A DNA stretch of 10,122 bases, taken from the NCBI GenBank assembly GCA_016763895.1, contig JAESSV010000271.1, positions 1 to 10,122 on the forward strand, written 5' to 3'. Made by a program: the position numbers and the translations under genes. The notes under the pieces are model-generated. The model did no database searches. It had not been told where the DNA came from and saw only the letters and a list, made by a program, of their open reading frames with translations. This DNA is from Magnetovibrio sp. (GTDB lineage: Bacteria; Pseudomonadota; Alphaproteobacteria; Rhodospirillales; Magnetovibrionaceae). Shown here piece after piece: positions 1-6,340 of this stretch; the stretch's first letter is position 1; the number at the start of each line of letters is the position of its first letter.

Positions 1-180
1 GTAGGTTGAGCGAATTTCTGGGGCGTGGGTATTGGCCACGTGATCAAAGTTGCCTTTCACATGGGCGGTATACCGCGACCGCATTAAGGCTTCGGCCGTA
101 AGGGCCTTGGTGGCGCCGTCTAAAATCGGGCCACAACAGGCGTCAAAATCTAATCCTGAATTACAGGGGCATGTGCTCAT
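1..180 (-). CDS. ychJ: YchJ/UPF0225 family SEC-C motif protein, N-terminal 60 residues (runs off left edge)
   Basis: The minus strand reads an open frame from ATG at 180 to the window edge with no stop. The N-terminus has a Cys-rich SEC-C-like motif (MSTCPCNSGLDFDACC, residues 1-16) with cysteines at 4, 6, 15 and 16, followed by LMRSRYTAHVKGN (residues 32-44). This CPC...CC plus MRSRY arrangement is the hallmark of the YchJ/UPF0225 family, small proteins of about 125-160 residues with a zinc-binding SEC-C motif and an NTF2-like fold; their biochemical role is not settled. The gene begins 32 bp after the stop of the REC-PAS kinase on the same strand, so it may be the last member of that transcript, although its role need not be related. 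No strong Shine-Dalgarno site is seen. The family call is confident; function is unknown. Confidence 0.85.
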   Translation of the reverse strand, partial: MSTCPCNSGLDFDACCGPILDGATKALTAEALMRSRYTAHVKGNFDHVANTHAPEIRSTY

Positions 181-205
181 GGTGATTGTCTTTCGTTTGT
201 TAATG

Positions 206-225
206 GACCCGCCTAAAGGGCGGTC
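206..225 (-). other. Hairpin at the 3' end of the REC-PAS kinase gene
   Basis: A stem of seven base pairs with one bulged base (GACCGCC / GGCGGGTC, loop about 5 nt) spans the stop codon at 213-215. It is not followed by a T-run on the minus strand, so it is not a standard intrinsic terminator. It could stabilise the 3' end or lower read-through into the ychJ-like gene. This function is inferred only. Confidence 0.3.
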
Positions 226-1811
226 ACACGTTCATTGTTAAAGCTTATGATGACTTCGGTTCCGATGCCTTTGTTGCTGATGATTTCAAGGGTTCCGCCG
301 TGCAGTTCGATGAGGCCTTTGGTTAAAGGCAAGCCAAGTCCGGTTCCTTCGTGTTTTGAATGATGGCCCCTGTTCACTTGACCAAAGGGGAGTTTGGCTT
401 TGATCAATTCAATTTCATCCATACCAACGCCCGTGTCGATGATGCTAAACGTCAAGCCGTGTTCAGGATGAGAAAAAACCGCAAGCTTCACCGATCCTTT
501 TTTGGATGTAAATTTAACCGCATTGCTTAAAACATTGAGCAATATTTGTTTCATGCGACGTTCATCGGCATGAAAACCGGGGAGATTGTCTGCGATTTTA
601 AATTGAACGTCAACCTCGCCTTGACGGGCCCGGTGTTGGACGAGGCGAACCGAGCTTTCGACGAGTTTCTGGATTTCCAGGTCGCTTTCGTTCAGGTCCA
701 GTTTCCCGGCCTCGATGGCGGAAACATCCAAGATATCATTAATGAGTTCCAAGAGGTGTTGCCCAGAAGCCCCAATATCGTTGATGTATTCCTTGTATTT
801 TTCATTGTGCAAGGGGCCAAATATTTCAGCTTGAATGGAACTGGAAAAGCCAATAATTGCATTCAACGGTGTGCGCAGTTCATGGCTCATATTGGCCAGA
901 AGCTCCGTTTTTGTTTTGTTGGCGACATCGGCTTCTAAGACCGCTTGATGCATTGAACTTTCAACCGACTTCCGTTCGGTGATGTCTTCATGAACGGCAA
1001 CGTAGTGGGTGATTTCATCTTGGGAAGAAATGATGGGTGAAATTGAAACCATGGCCCAAAACACAGACCCATTTTTGCGCTTGTCTTTGAGCTCATTGCG
1101 CCACACATCACCTTTTTGAATCGTTTCCCAAAGGTCTTGATAGAGTTCTCGAGCGGAATCACCGGAATTTAAAATGCTGGCATTTTTGCCATAAACTTCT
1201 TTTTTGGTGTATCCCGTCATTTCGGAAAATTTTGCATTTATATATTGGATTTTAGCCTTCAAGTCGGTGATGTACATCATGTGCGGGCTTTGTTCCACCG
1301 CCTGTGACAACTTGCTCAATTCCCGCGCCGTTTGTTTATGTTCTTCAACTTGCAATGCTAAATCTTGATTTAAAATCTTAAGCGCGCTGGCGGCCTGTTT
1401 CTTTTCCACATCGTATTGAGCCTCTCGAAGAACCCTGTGTAAGATACGTGGAATAGCCTCAAAGGTGTCGTGGGATTTCACCAAATAATCCATGGCCCCG
1501 GCTTTCATGGCTTCAACGGCAAGGCTTTCGTTTCCTTGGCTGGTCATCAAAACAACGGGGTAGGTTTGTATGGCATCAAGGCCCGGCAACAGTTCAATGC
1601 CATGCCCATCGGGCAGACGGTTGTCGGTTAAGACAACATCAGGGTCATGGTCTATCAAATACTGGCGGGCTTGGCGAATATTGGTGGCAACCACCAATTC
1701 AAAGGGCTTGTCACTGTCTTCGATGGCGCGGCTGACCAATTCGGCGTGGTGGTCTTCATCCTCGACCAAAAGAACTTTGATCCGTCTTTTATCGTGGTCC
1801 GTAAATACCAT
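213..1811 (-). CDS. REC-PAS-histidine kinase (hybrid with N-terminal receiver)
   Basis: 532 residues, cytoplasmic, with no membrane segment. The order is: receiver domain (about 10-130) with acidic pair E17/D18, phosphoacceptor D63 in VVLTDNRLPDG, T90 and K112; a coiled-coil linker (about 133-168); a PAS/PAC domain (about 169-286, ending YVAVHEDITERK); HisKA with H310 in ANMSHELRTPLN; and HATPase_c with N430 (N box), DTGVGMD (G1, 459-465) and GTGLGLPL (G2, 489-496). The kinase core resembles the PleC/DivJ-type group of alphaproteobacteria. Having the receiver first suggests that this kinase is itself controlled by phosphorylation, probably by the upstream kinase, and passes the signal on to a target outside the window. 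It starts 12 bp after the upstream regulator's stop, so it is the same transcript. No output DNA-binding domain exists anywhere in the cluster. Confidence 0.93.
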   Translation of the reverse strand: MVFTDHDKRRIKVLLVEDEDHHAELVSRAIEDSDKPFELVVATNIRQARQYLIDHDPDVVLTDNRLPDGHGIELLPGLDAIQTYPVVLMTSQGNESLAVEAMKAGAMDYLVKSHDTFEAIPRILHRVLREAQYDVEKKQAASALKILNQDLALQVEEHKQTARELSKLSQAVEQSPHMMYITDLKAKIQYINAKFSEMTGYTKKEVYGKNASILNSGDSARELYQDLWETIQKGDVWRNELKDKRKNGSVFWAMVSISPIISSQDEITHYVAVHEDITERKSVESSMHQAVLEADVANKTKTELLANMSHELRTPLNAIIGFSSSIQAEIFGPLHNEKYKEYINDIGASGQHLLELINDILDVSAIEAGKLDLNESDLEIQKLVESSVRLVQHRARQGEVDVQFKIADNLPGFHADERRMKQILLNVLSNAVKFTSKKGSVKLAVFSHPEHGLTFSIIDTGVGMDEIELIKAKLPFGQVNRGHHSKHEGTGLGLPLTKGLIELHGGTLEIISNKGIGTEVIISFNNERVTAL

Positions 1812-1823
1812 CGTGTTTGACGC

Positions 1824-2276
1824 CTATTCTTCCGGAATCCATGGGTTATGATTCCAACATAGCCAAAAAAAGCCCAAGTCTTTCATCATTTCAGCAAAGC
1901 ACGCAAAATCCAAAGGTTTCACGACATAGCTGTTGGCTCGGTGTTTATAGGCTTGTGCCACGTCTTTGTCGCCATTCGAAGTGGTTAGAACCACGACCGG
2001 AAGGTGGGATAATTTTTCATCTTCGCGAATAATTTTGAGAACTTCCAAACCATCCACCTTTGGCAGGCGTAAATCGAGAAGGACCACATGGGGTACGGGG
2101 CTCGATTGCGGATCTGAATACTCGCCTTTTCGTTGCAAGTAATCTATGGCGGCTTCGCCATCGCTGACATGGAATATCTTGTTCGACATTTTATGGTCTT
2201 CAAGGCTGCGCATGACCAAGTCCGCATGATCTGGATTGTCTTCGACAAGTAAAATTGTAAGCGGTTCACCGTGCAT
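1824..2276 (-). CDS. Rcp1-type single-domain response regulator
   Basis: 150 residues, essentially one CheY-like receiver. Key residues are the acidic pair E12/D13 in LLVEDNPDH, phosphoacceptor D68 in VVLLDLRLPKVDG, T98 in VVVLTTS and K120 in YVVKP. The long insertion between beta2 and alpha2 (about 48-62) and the DLRLPKVDG motif are typical of the Rcp1 group, which partners kinases of the phytochrome type. It has no output domain, so it probably relays phosphate or acts by protein contact. I chose ATG 2276 over the upstream ATG at 2303 because a GGAGG lies 8 nt before it and because the receiver fold starts here; the earlier start would add nine unrelated residues and overlap the kinase stop. 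The gap to the kinase is 23 bp. A cognate pairing with that kinase is likely. Confidence 0.92.
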   Translation of the reverse strand: MHGEPLTILLVEDNPDHADLVMRSLEDHKMSNKIFHVSDGEAAIDYLQRKGEYSDPQSSPVPHVVLLDLRLPKVDGLEVLKIIREDEKLSHLPVVVLTTSNGDKDVAQAYKHRANSYVVKPLDFACFAEMMKDLGFFWLCWNHNPWIPEE

Positions 2277-2284
2277 GATTTGTA

Positions 2285-2289
2285 CCTCC
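2285..2289 (-). promoter_or_regulatory. Shine-Dalgarno GGAGG that sets the response-regulator start
   Basis: GGAGG on the minus strand is 8 nt upstream of ATG 2276. This is the strongest ribosome site in the operon and supports the 150-residue form of the regulator. It suggests that the regulator is made in larger amounts than the kinases, as is common for phosphorelay receivers. Confidence 0.75.
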
Positions 2290-2299
2290 GTTGGGTTTA

Positions 2300-4195
2300 T
2301 CAAAAGTCAGGCCCTGTGTTTTTGAGCGGGAGCCGGAAGGTCAATGTGGTGCCTTGTCCCAGCCCTTGAGACTCTGCCCAAATTCTTCCGCCATGGACTT
2401 CGATGATTTGTTTGACCAAGGCAAGACCAATGCCTGTGCCCTCTTCGCCTGCGTCTAAGCGTTCAAATAAGCCAAATATTTTTTTAAGATATTTGTCATC
2501 AATGCCCATACCGTTATCTTTAACGTAACATTCTAGCCAATCTTCGTCTACCCTGGCCCCGATTTCTATCACGGGATCTGGTTGTTGGATTGAAAACTTA
2601 ACCGCATTTTCAACCAAGTTTTGCCAAACTTCGGTGATGCGGGGTTTGTCCCCGAATACGACGGGTAAATCATCAGGAATTTTGACATCCACACGAACCT
2701 TCCCAGACATGATACGACCATGAACGCGTTCTAAGGCATCGCCTATAATTTGGCCTTGATGCAAATTCTGAGAGGGATTGGCAATTCGGCCGATGCGCGA
2801 CAATTCCAAAAGATCATCTAACAATTGGCGCATTTTTTCGGCAGCCGAACGAATGCGCGCAAGGTCACTATTCACACGATCAAATTTGTCTTTTTTGAGG
2901 TCTTTTTCAATCATGCCAATAAACCCACCAATGGTGATCAAGGGGCTTTTGAGATCGTGCGAGACCGTATAGGTAAAGCGTTCCAATTCAATATTGACCT
3001 TGGATAATTCATCAACTTGTCTGGCTTGCACGCGATTGTTATCTTCAATTTCCAAAGACATGGAATTAAACGCCAAGCCAAGTTGGGCAATTTCGTCTTT
3101 GCCGTGGATGCTGACCCTGCTTTGAAAGTCACCGGCTTGCAGCGATTTGGCCGCAACGTTAAGCGTTTCAATCGGCCTTAAAATGGTTTGCGTCAACAGA
3201 AGGGATAAAATGATAACCAAAGATATAGACGCGATTAAAATGCCCCAGTTTAAAAGTTCCAATTTATGAATATTTGCGAAGGCTTCTTCTACATCGATTT
3301 TAACAACCATACCCCATTGATAAGACGGTAAATTTCGCCACACGCCAAGCACGGGGATGCCTCGGTAATCTTTAAATATGCCATGACCCGTTTCCCCCCG
3401 AGAGGCATTTAAAAATTTCCCCGTATCATTTTTAGCAAAGGTTTTCGTGAACGCCGCATTCTTGACATGAAGCAAGGGTGCCGTGACCAAAAATCCCCCT
3501 CGGATGATTTGTCCAACCACGGTTTCGCCCGTTAAACCCAGCCCCGTGCGGTCCGTAATCGCGTCATACAGGGCCTTGCGTTTAAATTGAACGGCCAAAA
3601 CACCGATAAGCTTGCCGGATTTGAGCAGGGGAACCGCAGCAAATGCGGCGATATTTTGCGACGGTTGGTAAAGTTCAATAATCGATAAGGAGGCTTCAAA
3701 ATTTGCAATGGACGCACGGGTCACATTGGCCAGGGACGTATTGCGATAGGGGCCAAATTTCAAGCTGGTTCCGAAATCGGATTCATGGTTCACCGAAAAA
3801 ACAATATCTAAGTCCGGGGAAGTCAGAAAGAGGTTATAATAATCAAAGCCTTCTTGAAACCGCCTCAAAAAAGGGCGATGCTTTTTTTCTTCTTGTTGAT
3901 ATGGATCTGATTGTGGGCCTTCGGCGCGGTACACTTTGGATAAAGCGATCATGGCGTCTTGTACATTGGACGTCTTGGAAATGGCTTCGATTTCGGTCTT
4001 GTTGGAATCGGCAACGGCTTCAATGATGTTCACTTTATGATCGGCCACCGATATCAAACGTTGGGCAATTTCGTATTCAAGCCCTTTTTGTGAGGTCGAA
4101 AAGGAGATATAGCTTGAGACCAACAAGGGAAGAGCCGTGGCCACTAAAAACGCCAGCAAAATTTTTGCGGAAAGGCTGTTAAATTTGATCATCAT
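2300..4195 (-). CDS. Membrane histidine kinase, dCache-HAMP-HisKA-HATPase
   Basis: 631 residues from ATG 4195. TM1 is at about 12-32. A long periplasmic region (about 33-315) looks like a double Cache sensor and contains GVLAVQF and GVWRNLPSYQWGMVVKID, the latter typical of the membrane-proximal Cache half. TM2 is at about 316-340, followed by HAMP (about 340-393, ILRPIETL). HisKA carries H413 in YTVSHDLKSPL, the phytochrome-like subtype that pairs with Rcp1-type receivers. HATPase_c has NLVENAVKF, DNGMGID and GTGIGLAL. The frame can be opened further upstream to 4264, but ATG 4195 is preferred because it forms an ATGA overlap with the stop of the binding-protein gene and places TM1 at the N-terminus. 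The overlap implies coupled translation and balanced amounts, which fits a receptor complex of binding protein plus kinase. The partner role is inferred. Confidence 0.93.
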   Translation of the reverse strand: MMIKFNSLSAKILLAFLVATALPLLVSSYISFSTSQKGLEYEIAQRLISVADHKVNIIEAVADSNKTEIEAISKTSNVQDAMIALSKVYRAEGPQSDPYQQEEKKHRPFLRRFQEGFDYYNLFLTSPDLDIVFSVNHESDFGTSLKFGPYRNTSLANVTRASIANFEASLSIIELYQPSQNIAAFAAVPLLKSGKLIGVLAVQFKRKALYDAITDRTGLGLTGETVVGQIIRGGFLVTAPLLHVKNAAFTKTFAKNDTGKFLNASRGETGHGIFKDYRGIPVLGVWRNLPSYQWGMVVKIDVEEAFANIHKLELLNWGILIASISLVIILSLLLTQTILRPIETLNVAAKSLQAGDFQSRVSIHGKDEIAQLGLAFNSMSLEIEDNNRVQARQVDELSKVNIELERFTYTVSHDLKSPLITIGGFIGMIEKDLKKDKFDRVNSDLARIRSAAEKMRQLLDDLLELSRIGRIANPSQNLHQGQIIGDALERVHGRIMSGKVRVDVKIPDDLPVVFGDKPRITEVWQNLVENAVKFSIQQPDPVIEIGARVDEDWLECYVKDNGMGIDDKYLKKIFGLFERLDAGEEGTGIGLALVKQIIEVHGGRIWAESQGLGQGTTLTFRLPLKNTGPDF

Positions 4196-5457
4196 TTGGT
4201 CGCCATCTGTGCGGACCAATTTTGCCCCCAGCCTTGATATAAATCCTCTAAAAATAAAGCCCATTCGGATTTACTTTTAAACATAGGAAATGGGTTTGGA
4301 TGGATGGTTTGCGGGGCTTCCCAAACAATATCAAATTCACCGTTTTTATTAATTTTGCCAATCCGCGGCCTTTTCCAGACATGATTGGTGACCGTGTCGA
4401 CATTCAAGATTCCACCCGGCGTCGGAATGCTGGTATTTTTCCGGCTGACTTGAATATCGTGGGGCTTGGTGGAATTCGCACGTTCGGCGGATTTTGCCCA
4501 AAGAAACACCCCCGAATACGCGGATTGGACGGGGTCACTCGCCTGACGGTCTTGTCCATACCTTGCCTTCAAACGATGGATGAAACCTGAATTTTGTTTT
4601 GAATTGAGGCTTTGAAAATAATTCCATGCCGCATAATTTCCGGTCATATCCGGCGTGAATAAATCTTTGGACACGCTAAACGACATCACGGGTATTGTTT
4701 GGGGGGTTACGCCGGCAGCGCGTAAGGCCTTAAAAAAGCCAATGTTGCCATCGCCATTGATGGTGCTGATGATGACGTCTGGTTTTGCTTTAACAATGTC
4801 TTGTACGGCATGATGGTAGTCGGGGTCCTGTAAATTTTCATAATGTTCGCCAACGATTTCTCCGCCCAAGGCCTGAACCTGAAGACGAATAATTTCATTG
4901 GCGGTTCTGGGAAAAATATAGTCTGAACCCACCAAGAACATGCGTTTTCCCAAATGATCAAAAGACCACTTCACGGCGGGGATAATTTGTTGATTGGGGG
5001 CGGCGCCCAAATAAATAATGTTCGGAGAAACTTCCAAGCCTTCATATTGAACAGGGTAAAACAACAGGTGATCATATTTTTCAAAAATGGGTTTGACCGC
5101 TTTGCGTGCGGCGGACGTCCAAACGCCAAAGACAACATCAACCTTTTCTTTGACAATCAGCCGTTCGGCTTCTTTGGCAAACACCTTTTCATCCGATTTT
5201 CCATCGGCAATCACGGGCACAATTTTACGCCCCAATACGCCGCCCTTGGCATTGATTTCCTCAATGGCCATCAACACGACGTCAACAATAGGCTGTTCGC
5301 TGCGGGCCATCACGCCGCTTAAGGAATGTAAAATTCCCACGCGTACGGTGTGTTGCCCACCCATTACTTTTTGGCTCTGCAACTGATAGATAAAAAGAAG
5401 GGCCGCAATAAAAATAAGGCCCGGAAGCCCAAAAAAGGCAATCTTTTTCAAATTCAT
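4192..5457 (-). CDS. UrtA/AmiC-type periplasmic amide/urea-binding protein, membrane-anchored
   Basis: 421 residues, a type I periplasmic-binding fold (Peripla_BP_5/6 group). Family signatures are GILHSLSG (41-48), FYPVQYEG (133-140) followed by SPNIIYLGAAPNQQ, a PTPGG motif (345-349), and NHVWKRPRIGKINKNGEFDIVW (written here as two parts: NHVWKRPRIGKI, then NKNGEFDIVW; about 358-379). These match UrtA (urea) and FmdD/AmiC (short amide) binding proteins. The N-terminus has a hydrophobic helix (about 6-24) with no AxA cleavage site or lipobox before QSQK, so it may stay as a signal anchor. No ABC permease or ATPase lies nearby; the next gene is a histidine kinase overlapping by ATGA. Together this points to a ligand-sensing subunit for that kinase. 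The exact ligand (urea, amide, amino acid) cannot be read from sequence. Family is certain; sensory role is an inference. Confidence 0.9.
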   Translation of the reverse strand: MNLKKIAFFGLPGLIFIAALLFIYQLQSQKVMGGQHTVRVGILHSLSGVMARSEQPIVDVVLMAIEEINAKGGVLGRKIVPVIADGKSDEKVFAKEAERLIVKEKVDVVFGVWTSAARKAVKPIFEKYDHLLFYPVQYEGLEVSPNIIYLGAAPNQQIIPAVKWSFDHLGKRMFLVGSDYIFPRTANEIIRLQVQALGGEIVGEHYENLQDPDYHHAVQDIVKAKPDVIISTINGDGNIGFFKALRAAGVTPQTIPVMSFSVSKDLFTPDMTGNYAAWNYFQSLNSKQNSGFIHRLKARYGQDRQASDPVQSAYSGVFLWAKSAERANSTKPHDIQVSRKNTSIPTPGGILNVDTVTNHVWKRPRIGKINKNGEFDIVWEAPQTIHPNPFPMFKSKSEWALFLEDLYQGWGQNWSAQMATK

Positions 5458-5525
5458 CCCCCATTATCAATTCGCCAAATCAAGCCAAGTCGCGGTGCTT
5501 TACACCCATAGCGAACTTTACGCAT
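5454..5525 (-). CDS. Possible 23-residue leader peptide overlapping the binding-protein start
   Basis: A short minus-strand frame, MRKVRYGCKAPRLGLIWRID followed by NGG and stop, ends in TGA at 5456-5454 and overlaps the ATG of the binding protein (5457) as ATGA. The binding protein has only a G5 run directly before its ATG, which is a poor Shine-Dalgarno position, so entry by coupling from this small frame is conceivable. The leader itself has no visible ribosome site. It could be chance; I list it because of the exact stop-start overlap. Confidence 0.2.
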   Translation of the reverse strand: MRKVRYGCKAPRLGLIWRIDNGG

Positions 5526-5705
5526 AAATAAGAGAAATGAAAATGGTTGAAATTAATTGTGCTGAATAATATTTAAAAAATACCGCGAAAGTTGGGTGAT
5601 TTTTGAAAATTCCGGATTGAATGTGACCCGTAAATTTGCGATTTCAGGCATTCAATTGTTGCGCGCTTTGATCTGCTTTGAATGAAAACCTGTCTTGAAA
5701 ATAAC
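5526..5705. other. AT-rich intergenic region upstream of the signalling operon
   Basis: This is the expected promoter region for the minus-strand operon. The DNA is A+T-rich, with a T6AAATATTATT tract on the minus strand at about 5565-5580 that includes a TATTAT resembling a -10 element. No convincing -35 element is found 16-18 bp upstream of it. No gene of useful length is seen on either strand. Confidence 0.4.
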
Positions 5706-5735
5706 AAAGCCATCCGGCTGGGGATGGCTTTTTTT
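5706..5735 (+). terminator. Rho-independent terminator, possibly bidirectional
   Basis: A perfect 10-bp stem, AAAGCCATCC (5706-5715) and GGATGGCTTT (5722-5731), has a 6-nt loop and is followed on the plus strand by a run of T to 5735. On the minus strand the same stem is followed by GTTATTTTC, a weaker U-rich tail, so it could end the transcript of the small minus-strand peptide gene about 90 bp upstream. The stronger tail faces the plus strand, where no gene is seen in 5461-5705; this leaves open a short plus-strand RNA. Confidence 0.8.
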
Positions 5736-5822
5736 CGAATTAATTTTTAGCAAGGCCCGGTCCGAAAACAAAGCCCGTAGTGTCGCATTTCGCTTCCACC
5801 GTAAAGAAGGTGAAAGGTTGTT

Positions 5823-5942
5823 TTAGTGTGCGGTGGCGACGTGTGTAACTGGAGCATTGCTGCCCAGACCAACGTTTGGAACGTCAGCGGTTTGAACCAC
5901 GAAGAATGCAAGCACTGCGCCGTAAATAAAAGTTCTTATCAT
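5823..5942 (-). CDS. Small hydrophobic peptide, 39 residues, unknown function
   Basis: The minus strand has ATG 5942 to TAA 5825-5823. The product starts MIRTFIYGAVLAFFVVQTAD and continues VPNVGLGSNAPVTHVATAH. It has a basic N-terminus, a hydrophobic helix (about 5-18) and a short polar, Gly/Asn/His-containing tail, like a signal peptide with a tiny secreted peptide (a cut after about A19 is possible) or a single-pass membrane peptide. A textbook AAGGAGA lies 6 nt before the ATG, which is better than the ribosome sites of most larger genes here. A GGGG-AAAG-CCCC hairpin precedes that site, and an intrinsic terminator follows about 90 bp downstream, so it looks like its own transcription unit. 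No family is recognised. It is supported by signals rather than by length. Confidence 0.6.
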   Translation of the reverse strand: MIRTFIYGAVLAFFVVQTADVPNVGLGSNAPVTHVATAH

Positions 5943-5948
5943 TGTCGT

Positions 5949-5972
5949 TCTCCTTTATCCGGGGCTTTCCCC
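5949..5972 (-). promoter_or_regulatory. Shine-Dalgarno site and leader hairpin of the 39-residue peptide gene
   Basis: AGGAGA (5954-5949) lies 6 nt before ATG 5942. Just upstream is a perfect GGGG-AAAG-CCCC hairpin (5972-5961). The hairpin leaves the ribosome site free but close by, so it could protect the mRNA 5' end or tune translation. This is a direct sequence observation; the role is inferred. Confidence 0.5.
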
Positions 5973-6072
5973 AAAATCGCTACGCCGTGTGAATGTAAAA
6001 GAGTATGTGGCGTTTTGATGATTGAAATTTACAGGAGAGATTCGGTTCGAACAACAAAAAACGCATGCCTAT

Positions 6073-6091
6073 CCAAAACAGGCGGTTTTGG
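6073..6091. repeat. Perfect inverted repeat CCAAAAC-n5-GTTTTGG
   Basis: Seven-bp arms (6073-6079 and 6085-6091) with a 5-nt spacer AGGCG. It is followed by GCGGC, so GGCGGTTTTG and GGCGGCTTTC form two similar neighbouring blocks. It lies about 140 bp upstream of the 39-residue peptide gene. It may be an operator or a small RNA hairpin; no T-run directly follows on either strand. Confidence 0.5.
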
Positions 6092-6100
6092 GCGGCTTTC

Positions 6101-6115
6101 CTAGATTTGGTCTAG
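6101..6115. repeat. Perfect inverted repeat CTAGA-n5-TCTAG
   Basis: CTAGATTTGGTCTAG is a 5-bp dyad with 5-nt spacer, a common operator geometry. It lies 9 bp from the preceding inverted repeat. CTAG is usually rare in proteobacterial DNA, so two copies within 15 bp stand out. Function is not known. Confidence 0.45.
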
Positions 6116-6148
6116 AAATTGAAATGAGTTATGTTTTTCAATGAGTTG

Positions 6149-6190
6149 TGTGGATATAATTGGACATCATACACAGCCGTTATATCCCCA
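6149..6190. repeat. Dyad TGTGGATATAA / TTATATCCCCA
   Basis: The 11-bp arms 6149-6159 and 6180-6190 match in 10 of 11 positions (the inner 8 bp are perfect), with a 20-nt spacer. The centre-to-centre distance is about 31 bp, near three helical turns, so a dimeric regulator could bind both on one face. The left arm includes a TATAAT box. The role is inferred. Confidence 0.4.
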
Positions 6191-6340
6191 GCGCTTGAGT
6201 GGTATTCCCAATTTGCATAACTGTCGCCGAATTGGCGTGTTCAAACTGAAAAACTCACACATATCAGCTATGCATCAAACGCATTACGTGTCTTATAATT
6301 GTCATCTATTAAGCCCGCTATAGAACGTGGAGGCTTGGCT

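Larger units (their letters stand above)
5973..6340. other. Non-coding stretch with several inverted repeats
   Basis: Between the small peptide gene and the hemerythrin-like gene I find no convincing gene. A 60-codon plus-strand frame (6141-6323) lacks a ribosome site and any recognisable motif. The stretch holds three inverted repeats listed separately and TATAAT boxes on the plus strand (about 6155-6160 and 6293-6298) without matching -35 elements. It should contain the promoter of the minus-strand peptide gene. Confidence 0.5.

Noticed and set aside
50..241. 63-codon plus-strand frame near the left edge
   Set aside because: It is the complement of the YchJ-like N-terminus and of the kinase 3' end; both minus-strand genes have clear family motifs.
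6041..6055. GGTTCGAAC resembling a tRNA T-loop
   Set aside because: No flanking 5-bp T-stem, acceptor stem or anticodon arm can be built on either strand; it is only a short palindrome.
5826..6104. 92-codon Cys-rich plus-strand frame (starts MCGGDVCNW)
   Set aside because: It lies opposite the better supported 39-residue minus-strand gene, has no ribosome site, and its cysteines come from the complement of that gene and from random sequence.
6141..6323. 60-codon plus-strand frame in the inverted-repeat region
   Set aside because: No Shine-Dalgarno site, no recognisable motif, and biased composition typical of non-coding DNA.
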